A DNA stretch of 12,059 bases from NCBI GenBank assembly GCA_002309305.1, contig DBWR01000075.1, positions 1 through 12,059 of the forward strand. The letters run 5' to 3'. The DNA is from Treponema sp. UBA1233. Its GTDB lineage: Bacteria; Spirochaetota; Spirochaetia; Treponematales; Treponemataceae. Below, one piece after another: positions 1-6,202 of this stretch (the stretch's first letter is position 1; the number at the start of each line of letters is the position of its first letter). Made by a program: the position numbers and the translations under genes. The notes under the pieces are model-generated. The model saw nothing but the letters and a program-made list of their open reading frames with translations. It did no database searches and had not been told where the DNA came from.

Positions 1-15
1 CGCAATACGTGCCAT
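1..15 (-). CDS. rpsM: Small ribosomal subunit protein S13, first five codons
   Basis: Only ATG plus four codons (MARIA) fall inside the window; the rest lies beyond position 1. The call rests on three points: S13 proteins commonly begin MARIAG, rpsM directly follows rpmJ in many bacteria, and a good Shine-Dalgarno (AAGGAG) stands about six bases before the ATG. S13 is a 30S head protein that bridges to L5 and contacts P-site tRNA. Confidence 0.85.
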
Positions 16-25
16 CAGTTACTCC

Positions 26-139
26 TTAACCCTGTCTCTGCTTATGCTTTGGGTTTTCACAGATAATGCGGACAATGCCGTTTCTCTTGATAACCTTACA
101 CTTGTCGCAGATCGGTTTTACACTGGTTCGTACTTTCAT
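26..139 (-). CDS. rpmJ: Large ribosomal subunit protein L36, zinc type
   Basis: L36 is the smallest 50S protein and helps fold 23S rRNA near the sarcin-ricin region. Reading by eye from the ATG at 139 gives 37 aa with a TAA stop: MKVRTSVKPICDKCKVIKRN, then GIVRIICENPKHKQRQG. The four zinc ligands are Cys11, Cys14, Cys27 and His32, the normal C+ pattern. Length and sequence match the common 37-38 aa family. The ribosome-binding site is AGGGGGA. Its TAA stop begins the TAAGGAG Shine-Dalgarno of rpsM, so the two are tightly spaced. Confidence 0.95.
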   Translation of the reverse strand: MKVRTSVKPICDKCKVIKRNGIVRIICENPKHKQRQG

Positions 140-229
140 AAAAGTCCCCCTGGGAATCATGCGAATATCATAAATCTGACCAAGGCAGCCCGAAGCGATA
201 TCAATTCGCCATGAACTACAGCCAGATAC

Positions 230-255
230 CCTACCGTCGTTAATATAACGGTAGG
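230..255 (-). promoter_or_regulatory. Inverted repeat at the candidate rpmJ start site
   Basis: CCTACCGT (230-237) and ACGGTAGG (248-255) are perfect inverted 8-mers separated by ten bases. A second pairing is possible: CGTTA/TAACG around a three-base loop, with the outer CCTAC/GTAGG and a CGT bulge. No T run follows on the minus strand, so a standard terminator is unlikely. It lies directly after the candidate -10, where an operator, or a hairpin at the 5' end of the mRNA, would sit. Function is inferred only. Confidence 0.5.
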
Positions 256-283
256 ATAATATACCACAAAACCCTATACTTAA
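256..283 (-). promoter_or_regulatory. Candidate promoter for rpmJ–rpsM
   Basis: On the minus strand TTAAGT (283-278) and TATTAT (261-256) stand 16 bases apart. The overlapping TATATT (263-258) is preceded by TGG, an extended -10 pattern. The -10 matches the sigma-70 consensus at five of six positions; the -35 at only three. Transcription would start near 249-251, leaving a leader of about 110 bases ahead of rpmJ. The location, in the one large gap of the cluster, supports it; the weak -35 does not. Confidence 0.4.
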
Positions 284-316
284 TCTAGACCTAACCGCGA
301 AATTTGCTAACTTTTT

Positions 317-1657
317 TTACAAATTCCTTGGTTTCAATCCCTTCTTAGTAAATCCATCGTGATGATGCATCTTAAGCAGGGCTTCTACCTGAGACATGGT
401 ATCCAAAACTACACCAACCAAAATCAAGAGGGAAGTTCCGCCCATAAGTGTCGAAATTGACTGTGGGAAACCGAAACACCTCTGAATAATCGTCGGTAAG
501 ATTGCAATTACTGCCAGATACAATGATCCAGGAAGAATCAGACGGTTCAACACCTTCTGTAAATATTCTTCAGTTTTGTCTGTCCTGATTCCGGGAATAG
601 AACCACCGTTTTCACGGATATTCCTTGCAATTTCTGTGGGGTTCAGTGTTACCTGAGTGTAGAAGTATGCAAAGAATATGATTAACAGAACTTCAATTAC
701 GTTATAAAGCAGACCATTTGGATTCAATGCGTTTGATACGGAACCCAACCAACGTCCAAAGCCGGAATCTCCAGCCAAACCGTTGGCAAGCTGCAGTGGG
801 AACGTCAGGAATGCAGAAGCAAAGATGATAGGAATAACTCCCGACGGATTGATCTTTAACGGAATGTATGTGCTCTGACCGCTGTACATTTTGCGTCCGA
901 CAACACGCTTGGCATAGTGTACAGGGATTTTGCGTTCACCGGACTGTTCGTATACTACAAATCCGATAATCACAATGTACATGAGCAAAGCCAAAATTGC
1001 AAACACAAGGTTTACTTTTTCGGCCTTTACAGAACCGCCCAATTCCCAGATTGCAGATGGAATGCGGGCAACGATACCAGCCATAATGATCATGGAGATA
1101 CCGTTTCCAACACCATGTGCCGTAATCTGATCGCCAATCCATACGGTAATCATAGAACCTGCAGTTACCGTAAGCATGGCAATCATATTGAATTTCCAAC
1201 CGCTAAGCACCAGAACACCAGGGACTGCCCGGCTGATGGAATCGGCATAGACAGTAACAACGTAAGACTGAATCAGACATACAAAAATTGTACCGACCCT
1301 AGTCCAGCGCTGAACCCTCTGCTGACCGCCTTCTTCCTGTGACAAACGCTTAAGGGAAGGGAAAATCACAAGGGCCAATTGAAGAATAATCTGTGTAGAA
1401 ATGTAAGGCATAACACCAAGCATGAACACAGAAAAACGTTCAAAAGCACCACCAGCAAAGAAATCCATGTAACTGGCAAACGCGCTCTCAGCGCCACCGC
1501 CAAGATTTTCAAAGTACCTTGCAAGCAAAGTAGCGTTGATTCCTGGTATGGTCAATACAGACCCCAGGCGATATACAGCGAGAATGAACAGGGTAAAGAA
1601 AAGTTTTGAACGCAGCTCCTTAACCCTGAACATATTTACAACAGCATTGTTTGCCAT
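317..1657 (-). CDS. secY: Preprotein translocase channel subunit SecY
   Basis: SecY forms the membrane channel through which SecA-driven and co-translational export occurs, with SecE and SecG. The product is 446 aa, full length, and shows ten hydrophobic segments. Landmarks are MFRVKELRSKLFFTLFILAV (start of TM1, residues about 9-28), VLTIPGINATLL, FFAGGAFERFSVFMLGVMPY (plug region into TM2), GDQITAHGVGNGISMIIMAG (TM5), the cytosolic loop before TM7 with YSGQSTYIPLKINPSGVIPI, FFAYFYTQVTLNPTEIARNI after TM8, and the end of TM10 FGFPQSISTLMGGTSLLILV. The C-terminus is short and basic (KKGLKPRNL). GGAGTG stands about six bases before the ATG. It is the last gene of the spc block; adk, map and infA, which follow secY in many Gram-positive bacteria, are absent. 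Confidence 0.98.
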   Translation of the reverse strand: MANNAVVNMFRVKELRSKLFFTLFILAVYRLGSVLTIPGINATLLARYFENLGGGAESAFASYMDFFAGGAFERFSVFMLGVMPYISTQIILQLALVIFPSLKRLSQEEGGQQRVQRWTRVGTIFVCLIQSYVVTVYADSISRAVPGVLVLSGWKFNMIAMLTVTAGSMITVWIGDQITAHGVGNGISMIIMAGIVARIPSAIWELGGSVKAEKVNLVFAILALLMYIVIIGFVVYEQSGERKIPVHYAKRVVGRKMYSGQSTYIPLKINPSGVIPIIFASAFLTFPLQLANGLAGDSGFGRWLGSVSNALNPNGLLYNVIEVLLIIFFAYFYTQVTLNPTEIARNIRENGGSIPGIRTDKTEEYLQKVLNRLILPGSLYLAVIAILPTIIQRCFGFPQSISTLMGGTSLLILVGVVLDTMSQVEALLKMHHHDGFTKKGLKPRNL

Positions 1658-1672
1658 TTTTCACTCCAACTT

Positions 1673-2137
1673 TTATTTTGTGCTTTCTTCTGCAGCTACT
1701 TTAACAGTACCGCCAGCCTTTTCAATCTTGGCCTTTGCAGAAGCAGAAACCTTGTCTACAGTCACCGTAAGCTTCTTGGTGATTTCTCCATCGCCAAGCA
1801 CTTTGATTTCGGTGCCAGATTTTGTAAGAAGGCCCTTTGCTTTCAAAGAAGCACAATCAACTGTTTCTCCATCAGCATACTTTTCTTCAAGCTGCTTCAG
1901 GTTGAAAATAGAAAATTCTCTCTTGAACGGCTCATTGCTGAAACCGCGGCGGGCAATACGGCGATACAAAGGCATCTGACCGCCTTCAAAACCGACGTAT
2001 GTCTTTCCGCCAGAGCGAGACTGCTGTCCCTTGTTACCCTTACCGGCTGTTGTTCCAAGACCGGAAGAAGAACCGCGTCCAACTCTCTTTGGAGCTTTAT
2101 TTGCGCCCACAGGGGCATTGAGTGTAAAATCTGCCAT
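1673..2137 (-). CDS. rplO: Large ribosomal subunit protein L15
   Basis: L15 is a late-assembly 50S protein with a long N-terminal tail that threads into 23S rRNA. The product is 154 aa, slightly above the usual 144-150. The tail is clear: APVGANKAPKRVGRGSSSGL, GTTAGKGNKGQQSRSGGKTY, then VGFEGGQMPLYRRIARRGFS. The globular domain follows with FNLKQLEEKYADGETV, LKAKGLLTKSGTEIKVLGDG and KVSASAKAKIEKAGGTVKV. The start overlaps the rpmD stop, and AGGAG within the last codons of rpmD stands about eight bases upstream. secY follows after 15 bases, the usual neighbour in the spc operon. Confidence 0.97.
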   Translation of the reverse strand: MADFTLNAPVGANKAPKRVGRGSSSGLGTTAGKGNKGQQSRSGGKTYVGFEGGQMPLYRRIARRGFSNEPFKREFSIFNLKQLEEKYADGETVDCASLKAKGLLTKSGTEIKVLGDGEITKKLTVTVDKVSASAKAKIEKAGGTVKVAAEESTK

Positions 2138-2322
2138 TAGTCGATCTCCTCACACTTTACAAGGTGGGCAACAGCTGCAACCATACCGCGAACGGCAGGA
2201 TTGTCTTCATGCTCAACCTTAGAGTTAATCTTTTTAAGACCCAGGCTGCGGACAGTAGCTACCTTTGCAGGCTTCTGTCCAATGGTGCTTTTTACCAATT
2301 CAATACGTAATTTCTTTGCCAT
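2137..2322 (-). CDS. rpmD: Large ribosomal subunit protein L30
   Basis: L30 is a small 50S protein found in most but not all bacteria. The product is 61 aa: AKKLRIELVKSTIGQKPAKV, then ATVRSLGLKKINSKVEHEDN and PAVRGMVAAVAHLVKCEEID, matching the family from end to end. I start at the ATG at 2322. The frame is open four codons further to a GTG at 2334, which would overlap rpsE by ten bases and adds residues foreign to L30. The ribosome-binding site GGGG, about six bases upstream, is weak, so this gene may rely on ribosomes finishing rpsE. Its TAA shares a base with the rplO ATG (TAATG). Confidence 0.96.
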   Translation of the reverse strand: MAKKLRIELVKSTIGQKPAKVATVRSLGLKKINSKVEHEDNPAVRGMVAAVAHLVKCEEID

Positions 2323-2324
2323 AA

Positions 2325-2843
2325 TCAGCCCCACATATCCTTAAGAGTCTTGCCACGGTTCTGAGCTACAGAACGAGCATTCATCATTTCGGAAACAGCA
2401 TTGAATGTTGCGCGTACAACGTTAACTGAAGTACGTGAACCCTGTGACTTAGATATAACATCAGTTACACCGGCTGCATCCATTACTGCACGGACTGCAC
2501 CACCGGCGATGATACCGGTACCAGGACATGCCGGCTTAAGAAGAACTGCTGAGCTCTTGTATTTGCCAATGATTTCATGCGGAATAGTTCCGTTCTTTAT
2601 TGGCAATGTGATAAGGTTTGACTTTGCCTTGTCCAAGCTCTTTCTGATTGCTTCTGTCACATCATTGGCCTTTCCGAATCCGAAACCGATTCTACCCTTC
2701 TGATCTCCAACTACTGTAAGAGCAGAGAAAGACATTCTGCGTCCACCCTTTACAGTTTTTGAAGTACGGTTGAGCTTTACCAGCTTCTCTACGAATTCAT
2801 CCTGAGGCCGTCTATCTGTACGTTTCTGGCGTTCGTTTTCCAT
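2325..2843 (-). CDS. rpsE: Small ribosomal subunit protein S5
   Basis: S5 helps translational accuracy at the mRNA entry side of the 30S subunit. The product is 172 aa. The N-terminal double-stranded-RNA-binding-like domain carries LNRTSKTVKGGRRMSFSALT, the loop where spectinomycin-resistance changes arise in other bacteria and which looks unaltered, followed by VVGDQKGRIGFGFGKANDV. The C-terminal domain has LKPACPGTGIIAGGAVRAVM and the SQGSRTSVNVVRATFNAV helix. I start at the ATG at 2843. A GTG two codons earlier (2849) is in frame but overlaps the GGAG itself, so it cannot well be the start. The Shine-Dalgarno is formed from the rplR stop codon. The end overlaps nothing; rpmD begins two bases later. 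Confidence 0.97.
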   Translation of the reverse strand: MENERQKRTDRRPQDEFVEKLVKLNRTSKTVKGGRRMSFSALTVVGDQKGRIGFGFGKANDVTEAIRKSLDKAKSNLITLPIKNGTIPHEIIGKYKSSAVLLKPACPGTGIIAGGAVRAVMDAAGVTDVISKSQGSRTSVNVVRATFNAVSEMMNARSVAQNRGKTLKDMWG

Positions 2844-2851
2844 AGCCACTC

Positions 2852-3214
2852 CTAGAATTCAATCCCGGCTTTGCGGGTAGCGTCGGCAAGAGCCTGAACA
2901 ACGCCATGATACAGATAACCGTTGCGGTCAAACACTACCTTAGTAATGTTCTTATCCTTCAGACGAGCACCCAGTGCCTCACCAAGTTTTGTCGCGCTTT
3001 CTACATTTGCCTTGAGTCCGGCAAAATCCTTTTCAAGTGTAGAGATGGAAGCGATTGTGTTGCTTTCATCATCATTTATAACCTGTACGTAAATGTTACG
3101 GCCGCTCTTGAACACAGTCAGGCGAGGACGTTCTGCGGTACCGTAAATATGCTTACGGATGTGAACTTTTCTGTGCAGGCGTTTTCTCTGTTTGTCAGTC
3201 ATTTTTCTTAACAT
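2852..3214 (-). CDS. rplR: Large ribosomal subunit protein L18
   Basis: L18 binds 5S rRNA and carries it into the central protuberance together with L5. The product is 120 aa, typical. It has a basic N-terminal tail (TDKQRKRLHRKVHIRKHIYG), then TAERPRLTVFKSGRNIYVQV, the core of the fold, ATKLGEALGARLKDKNITKV, and the end FDRNGYLYHGVVQALADATR with KAGIEF. The ATG at 3214 follows AAGGTGG by six bases; a second Met four codons in is possible but less well placed. The TAG stop is part of the rpsE ribosome-binding site (TAGGAG). Confidence 0.97.
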   Translation of the reverse strand: MLRKMTDKQRKRLHRKVHIRKHIYGTAERPRLTVFKSGRNIYVQVINDDESNTIASISTLEKDFAGLKANVESATKLGEALGARLKDKNITKVVFDRNGYLYHGVVQALADATRKAGIEF

Positions 3215-3225
3215 ATTAAACCACC

Positions 3226-3768
3226 TTATTTCACACCGGTCTTTCCGACCTTACGTCTGATTACTTCATCCTCGTAGCGGATACCCTTTCCCTTGTATGG
3301 TTCAGGTCCACGCAGCTTACGAATCTGAGCGCAGAATTCACCGACTTTCTGCTTGTCAATTCCTGACACGCTGATCTTACCGTTCTGGTCGGCTTCTACC
3401 TTGAGGCCTTCCGGAATGATTGCGATGAAGTCGTTTGAATAACCAAGGTTCATGACCAGTTCCTTGCCCTTTACTTCTGCACGATAACCAACACCGTTGA
3501 TAAGAAGTGCACGTGTAAATCCGGCAGAAACGCCAGTCACCATATTGTGAATCAGGTTGCGGTAAAGACCATGGGCGGCACTTGCAGCCTTTGTCTCATC
3601 GGACGGAGTTACTACAACTTCCGCACCCTTTACTTCAACCTTAACCAAATTGCTTATTGCCTGCTTGAGTTCACCCTTTGCACCCTTTACGGTAACAAGG
3701 TTGTCTCCAACAGTTACTGTTACGCCTGCAGGGATAGCTACAGGAAGCTTACCAACTTTAGATGCCAT
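3226..3768 (-). CDS. rplF: Large ribosomal subunit protein L6
   Basis: L6 lies near the sarcin-ricin loop, where elongation factors bind, and consists of two similar domains. The product is 180 aa, close to the usual 177-180. It begins MASKVGKLPVAIPAGVTVTV, then VTVKGAKGELKQAI, AAHGLYRNLIHNMVTGVSAG, and in domain 2 LLINGVGYRAEVKGKELVMN, LGYSNDFIAIIPEG and the end signature GPEPYKGKGIRYEDEVIRRK. The start is well supported by AGGAGG six or seven bases upstream. rplR follows after 11 bases. Confidence 0.98.
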   Translation of the reverse strand: MASKVGKLPVAIPAGVTVTVGDNLVTVKGAKGELKQAISNLVKVEVKGAEVVVTPSDETKAASAAHGLYRNLIHNMVTGVSAGFTRALLINGVGYRAEVKGKELVMNLGYSNDFIAIIPEGLKVEADQNGKISVSGIDKQKVGEFCAQIRKLRGPEPYKGKGIRYEDEVIRRKVGKTGVK

Positions 3769-3780
3769 AAGATCCTCCTA

Positions 3781-4182
3781 TCACCATACAGAACAAATCA
3801 ACTCGCCACCGACCTGCTTTTCAGAGGCCTTTTTGCCAGTTGTCACCCCAGTTGAGGTGGAAACGATTAATGTACCAAATCCGTTATAAACGCGTGGTAA
3901 ATCCTTGTATCCTGAGTAAACGCGGCGACCAGGTGTTGAAATCTTTTTCATACCGTGGATTACCGACTTGTTTACATCGTCATATTTCAAGAAAATGCGG
4001 ATAATGCTGTGTCCGTTATCGTCCTGAACCTTCTTGAAGTTCTTGATGAATCCTTCTGTCTTGAGGATCTTGACGATCTCCAGTTTCATCTTAGAGGTCG
4101 GAACATCAACCTTTTCGTGGTTGACTTTTGCCGCATTCTGGACTTTTGCCAGCATATCTGCTATTGGGTCTGAAGCTGCCAT
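3781..4182 (-). CDS. rpsH: Small ribosomal subunit protein S8
   Basis: S8 binds the central domain of 16S rRNA (helix 21) and organises the 30S platform; in E. coli it also represses the spc operon by binding mRNA near rplE. The product is 133 aa, typical. It starts ASDPIADMLAKVQNAAKVNH, has VPTSKMKLEIVKILKTEGFI, GMKKISTPGRRVYSGYKDLP and the rRNA-binding C-terminus with IVSTSTGVTTGKKASEKQVG and GGELICSVW. GGAGGAG lies upstream of the ATG, itself overlapping the end of rpsN. I did not find an obvious copy of the S8-binding helix, but that needs a structure search. Its TGA merges into the rplF Shine-Dalgarno (TGATAGGAGG). Confidence 0.97.
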   Translation of the reverse strand: MAASDPIADMLAKVQNAAKVNHEKVDVPTSKMKLEIVKILKTEGFIKNFKKVQDDNGHSIIRIFLKYDDVNKSVIHGMKKISTPGRRVYSGYKDLPRVYNGFGTLIVSTSTGVTTGKKASEKQVGGELICSVW

Positions 4183-4197
4183 TTCTATACTCCTCCA

Positions 4198-4383
4198 CTA
4201 CCAAGATGACTTAGTGACGCCCGGTAAGAGGCCTTCACTAGCTAATTTGCGGAAACAAATACGACAAATCTTGTACTTGCGCAAATATCCATGAGGGCGG
4301 CCACACAACTGACACCTGTTATACTGACGGGTGGCATACTTTGGTTTGCGTGCAGCCTTGATAATCATTGATTTCTTAGCCAT
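4198..4383 (-). CDS. rpsN: Small ribosomal subunit protein S14, zinc type
   Basis: S14 is a late-binding 30S head protein. This is the short, zinc-binding form (C+ type): 61 aa with Cys24-x-x-Cys27 and Cys40-x-x-Cys43 around GRPHGYLRKYKI, and the conserved ends AKKSMIIKAARKPKYATRQY and FRKLASEGLLPGVTKSSW. The longer zinc-free form found in E. coli is about 100 aa. AAGGAAG stands about nine bases before the ATG. It lies between rplE and rpsH as in the standard spc order, and rpsH follows after 15 bases. Confidence 0.98.
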   Translation of the reverse strand: MAKKSMIIKAARKPKYATRQYNRCQLCGRPHGYLRKYKICRICFRKLASEGLLPGVTKSSW

Positions 4384-4395
4384 GAACTTTCTTCC

Positions 4396-4947
4396 TTATT
4401 TCCTAAAAGGCATTCCAAACTTGGTAAGCAAAACGCGTGCCTCGTTATCGGTGTTCGCGCTTGTTACGATACTGATGTTCATACCAGAAATCTTTACGAT
4501 TTTATCAAAGTCGATTTCCGGGAAGATAATCTGTTCTGTAATACCAAGAGAAAAGTTTCCGTGTCCGTCAAAACCGGTAGCCTTGATTCCGCGGAAATCC
4601 TTAACACGAGGAAGTGCAACGTTGATGAGACGATCCAGGAATTCATACATGATTGTTCCCCGGAGCGTTACCATTGCACCCACTTCATTTCCTTCACGAA
4701 GCTTGAAGTTTGCAATACTTTTCTTTGCTCTTGTCTTAACAGCCTTCTGACCGGTAATCTGAGAGAGATCTGTAACTGCAGCATCAAGGAGTTTCTTATT
4801 CGTGAGAGCTTCGCCAACACCCATGCTTACAACTATCTTTTTGATGACAGGAATCTGCATCTTGGATGTGTAACCCAGTTCCTTGAAAAGTTCTGGGGCG
4901 ATTTTTTCATTATAGACTTTCTTAAGCCGTGGTACGTAATTTTCCAT
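4396..4947 (-). CDS. rplE: Large ribosomal subunit protein L5
   Basis: L5 binds 5S rRNA with L18 and joins the central protuberance; it contacts S13 and P-site tRNA. The product is 183 aa, near the usual 179-180. It contains PRLKKVYNEKIAPELFKELG, then IPVIKKIVVSMGVGEA, QKAVKTRAKKSIANFKLREG, AMVTLRGTIMYEFLDRL, and PRVKDFRGIKATGFDGHGNF with FSLGITEQIIFPEIDFDK. The frame stays open up to a TTG at 4974, but the ATG at 4947 is the likely start: it fits L5 N-termini, overlaps the rplX stop as TAATG, and has GGAG 11 bases upstream. rpsN follows after 12 bases. Confidence 0.97.
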   Translation of the reverse strand: MENYVPRLKKVYNEKIAPELFKELGYTSKMQIPVIKKIVVSMGVGEALTNKKLLDAAVTDLSQITGQKAVKTRAKKSIANFKLREGNEVGAMVTLRGTIMYEFLDRLINVALPRVKDFRGIKATGFDGHGNFSLGITEQIIFPEIDFDKIVKISGMNISIVTSANTDNEARVLLTKFGMPFRK

Positions 4948-5270
4948 TACAGTGTTTCTCCACACTTGCGGCAAACTCTGATTTTCTTGTCGCCGTCAAG
5001 TTTATATCCAACTTTTACAGGACGTCCACACTTCTTGCAGACGATACCTACATTAGAAATATCCAGAGGAGCTTCTACTTCGGCAATGCCGCCAGCTTCC
5101 TGCTGTGATCTTCTCTTAATTGCCTTCTTTACAAGGTTGACTCCGCTCACCAAAACGCGAACTTTGCCATTCTTTTCAAAAACACGAACTACTGTTCCGC
5201 GCTTTCCCTTGTCTTTTCCAGCAAGAACTTCTACGTTGTCATCCTTATGGATCTTAACCTTCTGATTCAT
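4947..5270 (-). CDS. rplX: Large ribosomal subunit protein L24, four-cysteine type
   Basis: L24 starts 50S assembly and later lies by the tunnel exit. The product is 107 aa with a KOW motif (KDDNVEVLAGKDKGKRGTVV) near the N-terminus and NGKVRVLVSGVNLVKKAIKR after it. The C-terminal part has two CxxC pairs, Cys78/Cys81 and Cys100/Cys103, flanking GRPVKVGYKLDGDKKIRV, a probable zinc ribbon known in L24 of many non-proteobacteria. I start at the ATG at 5270. The frame continues three codons up to a GTG at 5279, but that sits only two bases from GGAG, too close, whereas the ATG is 11 bases away and matches the family N-terminus. The stop shares a base with the rplE start (TAATG). Confidence 0.95.
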   Translation of the reverse strand: MNQKVKIHKDDNVEVLAGKDKGKRGTVVRVFEKNGKVRVLVSGVNLVKKAIKRRSQQEAGGIAEVEAPLDISNVGIVCKKCGRPVKVGYKLDGDKKIRVCRKCGETL

Positions 5271-5285
5271 ATGATTCACAACTCC

Positions 5286-5654
5286 TTACAGTACTTCCGG
5301 AGCGAGTGAAACGATCTTCATATAATCCATATCACGAAGCTCACGGGCAACCGGTCCAAATATACGCTTTCCCTTTGGGTTCTTGTCTGCATCAACGATA
5401 ACACAAGCGTTATCATCAAAGCGGATGTATGTTCCGTCTGGGCGGCGGTACTCTTTTGCAACGCGAACGATTACTGCCTTCTGTACTGAACCTTCTTTAA
5501 TTGTAGATGTCGGGATTGCTTCCTTGACAGCTACCACAACAACGTCACCAATACCGGCATAACGGCGGTGGGATCCACCCAGCACCTTAATGCACTGAAC
5601 CATTTTGGCTCCGGAGTTATCGGCAACAACCAGATTTGACTGCATCTGAATCAT
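5286..5654 (-). CDS. rplN: Large ribosomal subunit protein L14
   Basis: L14 lies at the subunit interface of the 50S particle, forming bridges to 16S rRNA, and is where the silencing factor RsfS binds in other bacteria. The product is 122 aa, exactly the common length. It begins MIQMQSNLVVADNSGAKMVQ, then CIKVLGGSHRRYAGIGDVVV, the family signature, KEAIPTSTIKEG, EYRRPDGTYIRFDDNACVIV and the near-invariant end KRIFGPVARELR through IVSLAPEVL. AAGGAG lies eight bases before the ATG. Its TAA stop forms part of the rplX Shine-Dalgarno (TAAGGAG), so spacing is minimal. Confidence 0.98.
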   Translation of the reverse strand: MIQMQSNLVVADNSGAKMVQCIKVLGGSHRRYAGIGDVVVVAVKEAIPTSTIKEGSVQKAVIVRVAKEYRRPDGTYIRFDDNACVIVDADKNPKGKRIFGPVARELRDMDYMKIVSLAPEVL

Positions 5655-5672
5655 GTTCTAACTCCTTATACC

Positions 5673-5945
5673 TTATTTAGCACGCTCGATGATTTTGTCC
5701 AGGCGCCAGCACTTATCTTTGCTGATAGGGCTGCACTCCACGATGCGAACTGTGTCACCCTCATGGGCTTCATTCTTCTCATCATGTGCCTTACACTTCT
5801 TTGTGCGTGTAACATATTTCTTATAAAGGCGATCCATCTTCTTTGAATCGATTGAAACTACGATGGTCTTGTCCATCTTGTCGCTTGTTACGATTCCAAC
5901 GAAAGACTTTTTGCCGCCCTTTTTCTGAACCTTCTGCTCTTCCAC
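5673..5945 (-). CDS. rpsQ: Small ribosomal subunit protein S17, GTG start
   Basis: S17 is an OB-fold protein that binds the 5' domain of 16S rRNA early in 30S assembly. The product is 90 aa, typical. The signature runs KKSFVGIVTSDKMDKTIVVS, then KKYVTRTKKCKAHDEKN, GDTVRIVECSPISKDKCWRL and DKIIERAK. The start is GTG with AAGGAG about eight bases upstream; there is no ATG nearby in frame before the conserved core. A lysine-rich N-terminus (MEEQKVQKKGGKK) precedes the OB fold. rplN stands 18 bases before the GTG's gene end, and the whole block keeps spc-operon order. Confidence 0.96.
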   Translation of the reverse strand: MEEQKVQKKGGKKSFVGIVTSDKMDKTIVVSIDSKKMDRLYKKYVTRTKKCKAHDEKNEAHEGDTVRIVECSPISKDKCWRLDKIIERAK

Positions 5946-5956
5946 GGGTCAGCTCC

Positions 5957-6190
5957 TTATTTCGCAATGGCTTCAGCAGCAGCCTTTCTGAAGTTCTCCA
6001 GATCCTGCTGATGAATAAGCGTATTCAGGCGGGCAATTTCCCTGCGCATTGTACGCTTCTGCAACGGATTATCTACATGACCCACTACCATCTGGAAGCG
6101 AAGGTCCATGTACTGCTTTTTAAGTTCATTCCGCTTGGTAACCAATTCGGAATATGACAAGTTCTTGTCATCTTTCTTGTTCTTTGCCAT
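5957..6190 (-). CDS. rpmC: Large ribosomal subunit protein L29
   Basis: L29 is a small two-helix protein beside L23 at the tunnel exit, where nascent-chain factors dock. The product is 77 aa, longer than the usual 60-70. The family core begins near residue 11 (LSYSELVTKRNELKKQYMDL), continues RFQMVVGHVDNPLQKRTMRR and ends EIARLNTLIHQQDLEN plus an Ala-rich end. The added residues are a lysine-rich N-terminal stretch (MAKNKKDDKN) and a short C-terminal extension (FRKAAAEAIAK). The start at 6190 is firm: AGGAGG stands six bases upstream. rpsQ follows after 11 bases. Confidence 0.94.
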   Translation of the reverse strand: MAKNKKDDKNLSYSELVTKRNELKKQYMDLRFQMVVGHVDNPLQKRTMRREIARLNTLIHQQDLENFRKAAAEAIAK

Positions 6191-6202
6191 ATTATCCTCC
6201 TA

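Larger units (their letters stand above)
140..316. other. secY–rpmJ intergenic region
   Basis: At 177 bases this is the longest non-coding stretch. Read on the minus strand it runs from the secY stop through an AT-rich patch with a candidate promoter (256-283), an inverted repeat at 230-255, then about 90 bases with no clear T-run terminator, and ends in AGGGGGA, the rpmJ ribosome-binding site. A weak GCGA/TCGC stem can be drawn near 195-211. I see no open reading frame longer than about ten codons and no tRNA. Confidence 0.7.

Noticed and set aside
140..232. tRNA-like stretch (GGCTGTAGTTCATGG ... GGTCAG) in the secY–rpmJ gap, minus strand
   Set aside because: It recalls a D-arm, but there is no acceptor stem, no T-arm GGTTCGAATC and no anticodon stem, so it is not a tRNA or a clear remnant.
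230..255. Rho-independent terminator after secY
   Set aside because: The stem is present but no T run follows it in the direction of transcription, so I list it only as an inverted repeat or possible control site.
917..1342. Plus-strand open frames opposite secY
   Set aside because: They are antisense to conserved transmembrane segments of SecY and have no ribosome-binding site or recognisable product.
4561..5265. Plus-strand open frame of 234 codons opposite rplE and rplX
   Set aside because: It lies wholly opposite two certain ribosomal genes, has no ribosome-binding site that I can see and its product resembles no family I know. It is a shadow of codon bias on the other strand.
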